DNA of 33,423 nucleotides from positions 84,221 through 117,643 of the forward strand of contig DLPV01000019.1 in the NCBI GenBank assembly GCA_002477465.1, given 5' to 3'. The translations under genes were made by a program, and so were the position numbers. Of the stretch, positions 32,510 through 33,423 are shown in pieces. This DNA is from Gammaproteobacteria bacterium UBA7449 (lineage in GTDB: Bacteria; Pseudomonadota; Gammaproteobacteria; Pseudomonadales; Pseudohongiellaceae). The notes beneath the pieces were generated by a model. That model saw only the letters and a program-made list of their open reading frames with translations, was not told the DNA's origin and searched no databases. Positions within the stretch are counted from its first letter, which is position 1, and the number at the start of each line of letters is the position of its first letter.

Positions 32510-32824
32510 TCAGGTTTCGCCGGCTTGAAACACGGGTTCTGCCCCAGTTCCCTCAAGCTGGGCTCGCGCGCTGTCTGTATGGTACGCGTCCAGCTGGACC
32601 TCTGCTGTGACCGACAGACGGGAACCTGTATTGAAATCATTTCTAGAACTGAGTTCATTGTCATCTTTACCTACAGCCTTGGACTCAAAAGTGGTGGGTC
32701 GAACAGAGAGCGTGCCGCTTGTCAACGGGGATAAATTTGCAGCTACAGCGAAAGTAGGGAAGAGAGCGATGCCGGTCGTAATGCTATATTAATTCACGAG
32801 CGCGCTTGAGTTTTGCGCTTGCAT
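32510..32824 (-). pseudogene. Possible decayed small exported protein
   Basis: On the minus strand a frame starting with ATG 32824 reads MQAQNSSALVN, then TAA at 32789-32791, then a signal-peptide-like SITTGIALFPTFAVAANLSP and a polar tail of about 75 residues ending at the TAG 32510. The stop codon would separate the start from the hydrophobic core. A TTG at 32725 could start a shorter form, but this would lack the export signal. I recognise no family. It may be a broken exported protein gene or a chance frame. Confidence 0.3.
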
Positions 32825-32934
32825 CTATGGATAGGGTCATGATGCGAGGCGATGATAGTTGATGAATCCATAACGCCTGCTCTTTTTTTGGTTGATCCCT
32901 GAGCAGCTTGAGCTGCATAAATCTGCTGGACCTC

Positions 32935-33423
32935 TTATACTAATTTAGGTACGAGGACAGGGGTTGATGCGACATATTGCTGATAGCTCGGATCCTTACC
33001 CCATCTCTTCTGCGCGCCTTCTTCCAACATGTGAACACCACTCACTTTGATGAGCAGAAAGGTCACGAAAAGCGGTGAGATCAAAGTCACCAGCTGCCAG
33101 CCACTGAGGGCGGGCAGGGCGATGAGCGCAACGCCAAACCACAGCACGATTTCACCAAAATAGTTTGGGTGTCGGGACTTTGACCAGAGGCCAGTGGTAA
33201 TGAACTGCTCTGCATTTGCCGGATCTTTTCGGAAATTAGTTTTCTGCCGGTCAGCCACGACTTCGATGCCAAAGCCCACGAGCCAGACCAGAGTACCCAA
33301 ATAGGCCAGAATACCCAGGGCTTGCTGCTGTTCGCTGGTAATGGCCGCTAAGGCTGCGGCCATGGTGATAAATACCCAGCCACCCCCTAAAGTCCAGGTA
33401 AACGCGAAGCGAAAAAATTTCTT
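32935..33423 (-). CDS. DUF1295 membrane protein, steroid 5-alpha-reductase / isoprenylcysteine-methyltransferase-like (N-terminus outside window)
   Basis: About 162 C-terminal residues are visible; the frame stays open through the right edge, so ATG 33363 is only an internal Met. Several membrane helices are present. The diagnostic blocks are FRKDPANAEQFITTGLWSKSRHPNYFGEIVLWFG and, at the end, LIKVSGVHMLEEGAQKRWGKDPSYQQYVASTP. Full DUF1295 proteins have about 260 residues. The RHPNYFGE motif binds the nucleotide or SAM cofactor in the related families. Members may reduce a steroid-like or fatty substrate, but the true reaction is unknown. Confidence 0.85.
   Translation of the reverse strand, partial: KKFFRFAFTWTLGGGWVFITMAAALAAITSEQQQALGILAYLGTLVWLVGFGIEVVADRQKTNFRKDPANAEQFITTGLWSKSRHPNYFGEIVLWFGVALIALPALSGWQLVTLISPLFVTFLLIKVSGVHMLEEGAQKRWGKDPSYQQYVASTPVLVPKLV

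Overview
The window looks like chromosomal DNA from a heterotrophic, probably marine, gammaproteobacterium. The pointers are a TonB-dependent receptor, an exported PQQ-type sugar dehydrogenase, an exported sulfatase and several exported esterases, a heme/copper oxidoreductase and a complete-looking core of the 4-hydroxyphenylacetate (homoprotocatechuate) meta-cleavage pathway. This taxonomic reading is an inference from gene content. I saw no rRNA, tRNA, CRISPR array, insertion sequence or phage genes. Both edges cut through genes: a SAM-dependent methyltransferase on the left and a DUF1295 membrane protein on the right.

Region 1 (1-5.1 kb) holds the methyltransferase, a DUF6482-like protein, a MarR-type regulator, a 3' remnant of a fumarylacetoacetate hydrolase lying under the start of marR, a succinate-semialdehyde dehydrogenase and an NRAMP-fold transporter without the usual metal-binding motifs. 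Region 2 (5.0-11.1 kb) is the aromatic catabolic core. hpaH-hpaI are on the plus strand, behind a tiny F/W/Y-rich upstream ORF. hpaE-hpaD-hpaG plus a ketopantoate-reductase-like gene are on the minus strand. Together HpaD, HpaE, HpaG, HpaH, HpaI and GabD would take homoprotocatechuate to pyruvate and succinate. The isomerase HpaF and the hydroxylase HpaBC are not in the window. Region 3 (11.0-15.3 kb) continues upstream on the same strand with a lipoprotein sulfatase, an exported protein of unknown function and an exported cytochrome c / two-copper monooxygenase-like protein. All gaps from 15.27 kb down to 6.73 kb are under 100 bp, so one long transcription unit is possible. This suggests, as inference only, that extracytoplasmic desulfation or oxidation of an aromatic compound feeds the meta pathway.

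Region 4 (15.5-20.7 kb) has a peroxiredoxin with a terminator, a Tat-exported flavoprotein whose D-amino-acid-oxidase motifs are in circularly permuted order, and a light/redox group: an iron-sulfur (6-4) photolyase divergent from DUF3429, DCC-thioredoxin-like and short-chain dehydrogenase genes. Region 5 (21.0-28.7 kb) has an exported PHB-depolymerase-like esterase, a quinone oxidoreductase, a DUF3500 protein, a PQQ-type sugar dehydrogenase, a type-B carboxylesterase and an acyl-CoA carboxylase carboxyltransferase. Region 6 (28.7-33.4 kb) has a 33-residue hydrophobic ORF, an XRE regulator gene broken by an in-frame amber codon, a strong bidirectional terminator, a large TonB-dependent receptor, and a roughly 1-kb stretch without an intact gene that carries direct repeats and a decayed exported ORF, followed by the DUF1295 gene.

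The main points for a second look are the permuted oxidase, the fumarylacetoacetate hydrolase remnant, the interrupted XRE gene, the aromatic-rich mini-ORF before hpaH, the NRAMP-like protein in the hpa locus, and the sulfatase/copper-enzyme extension of the hpa operon.
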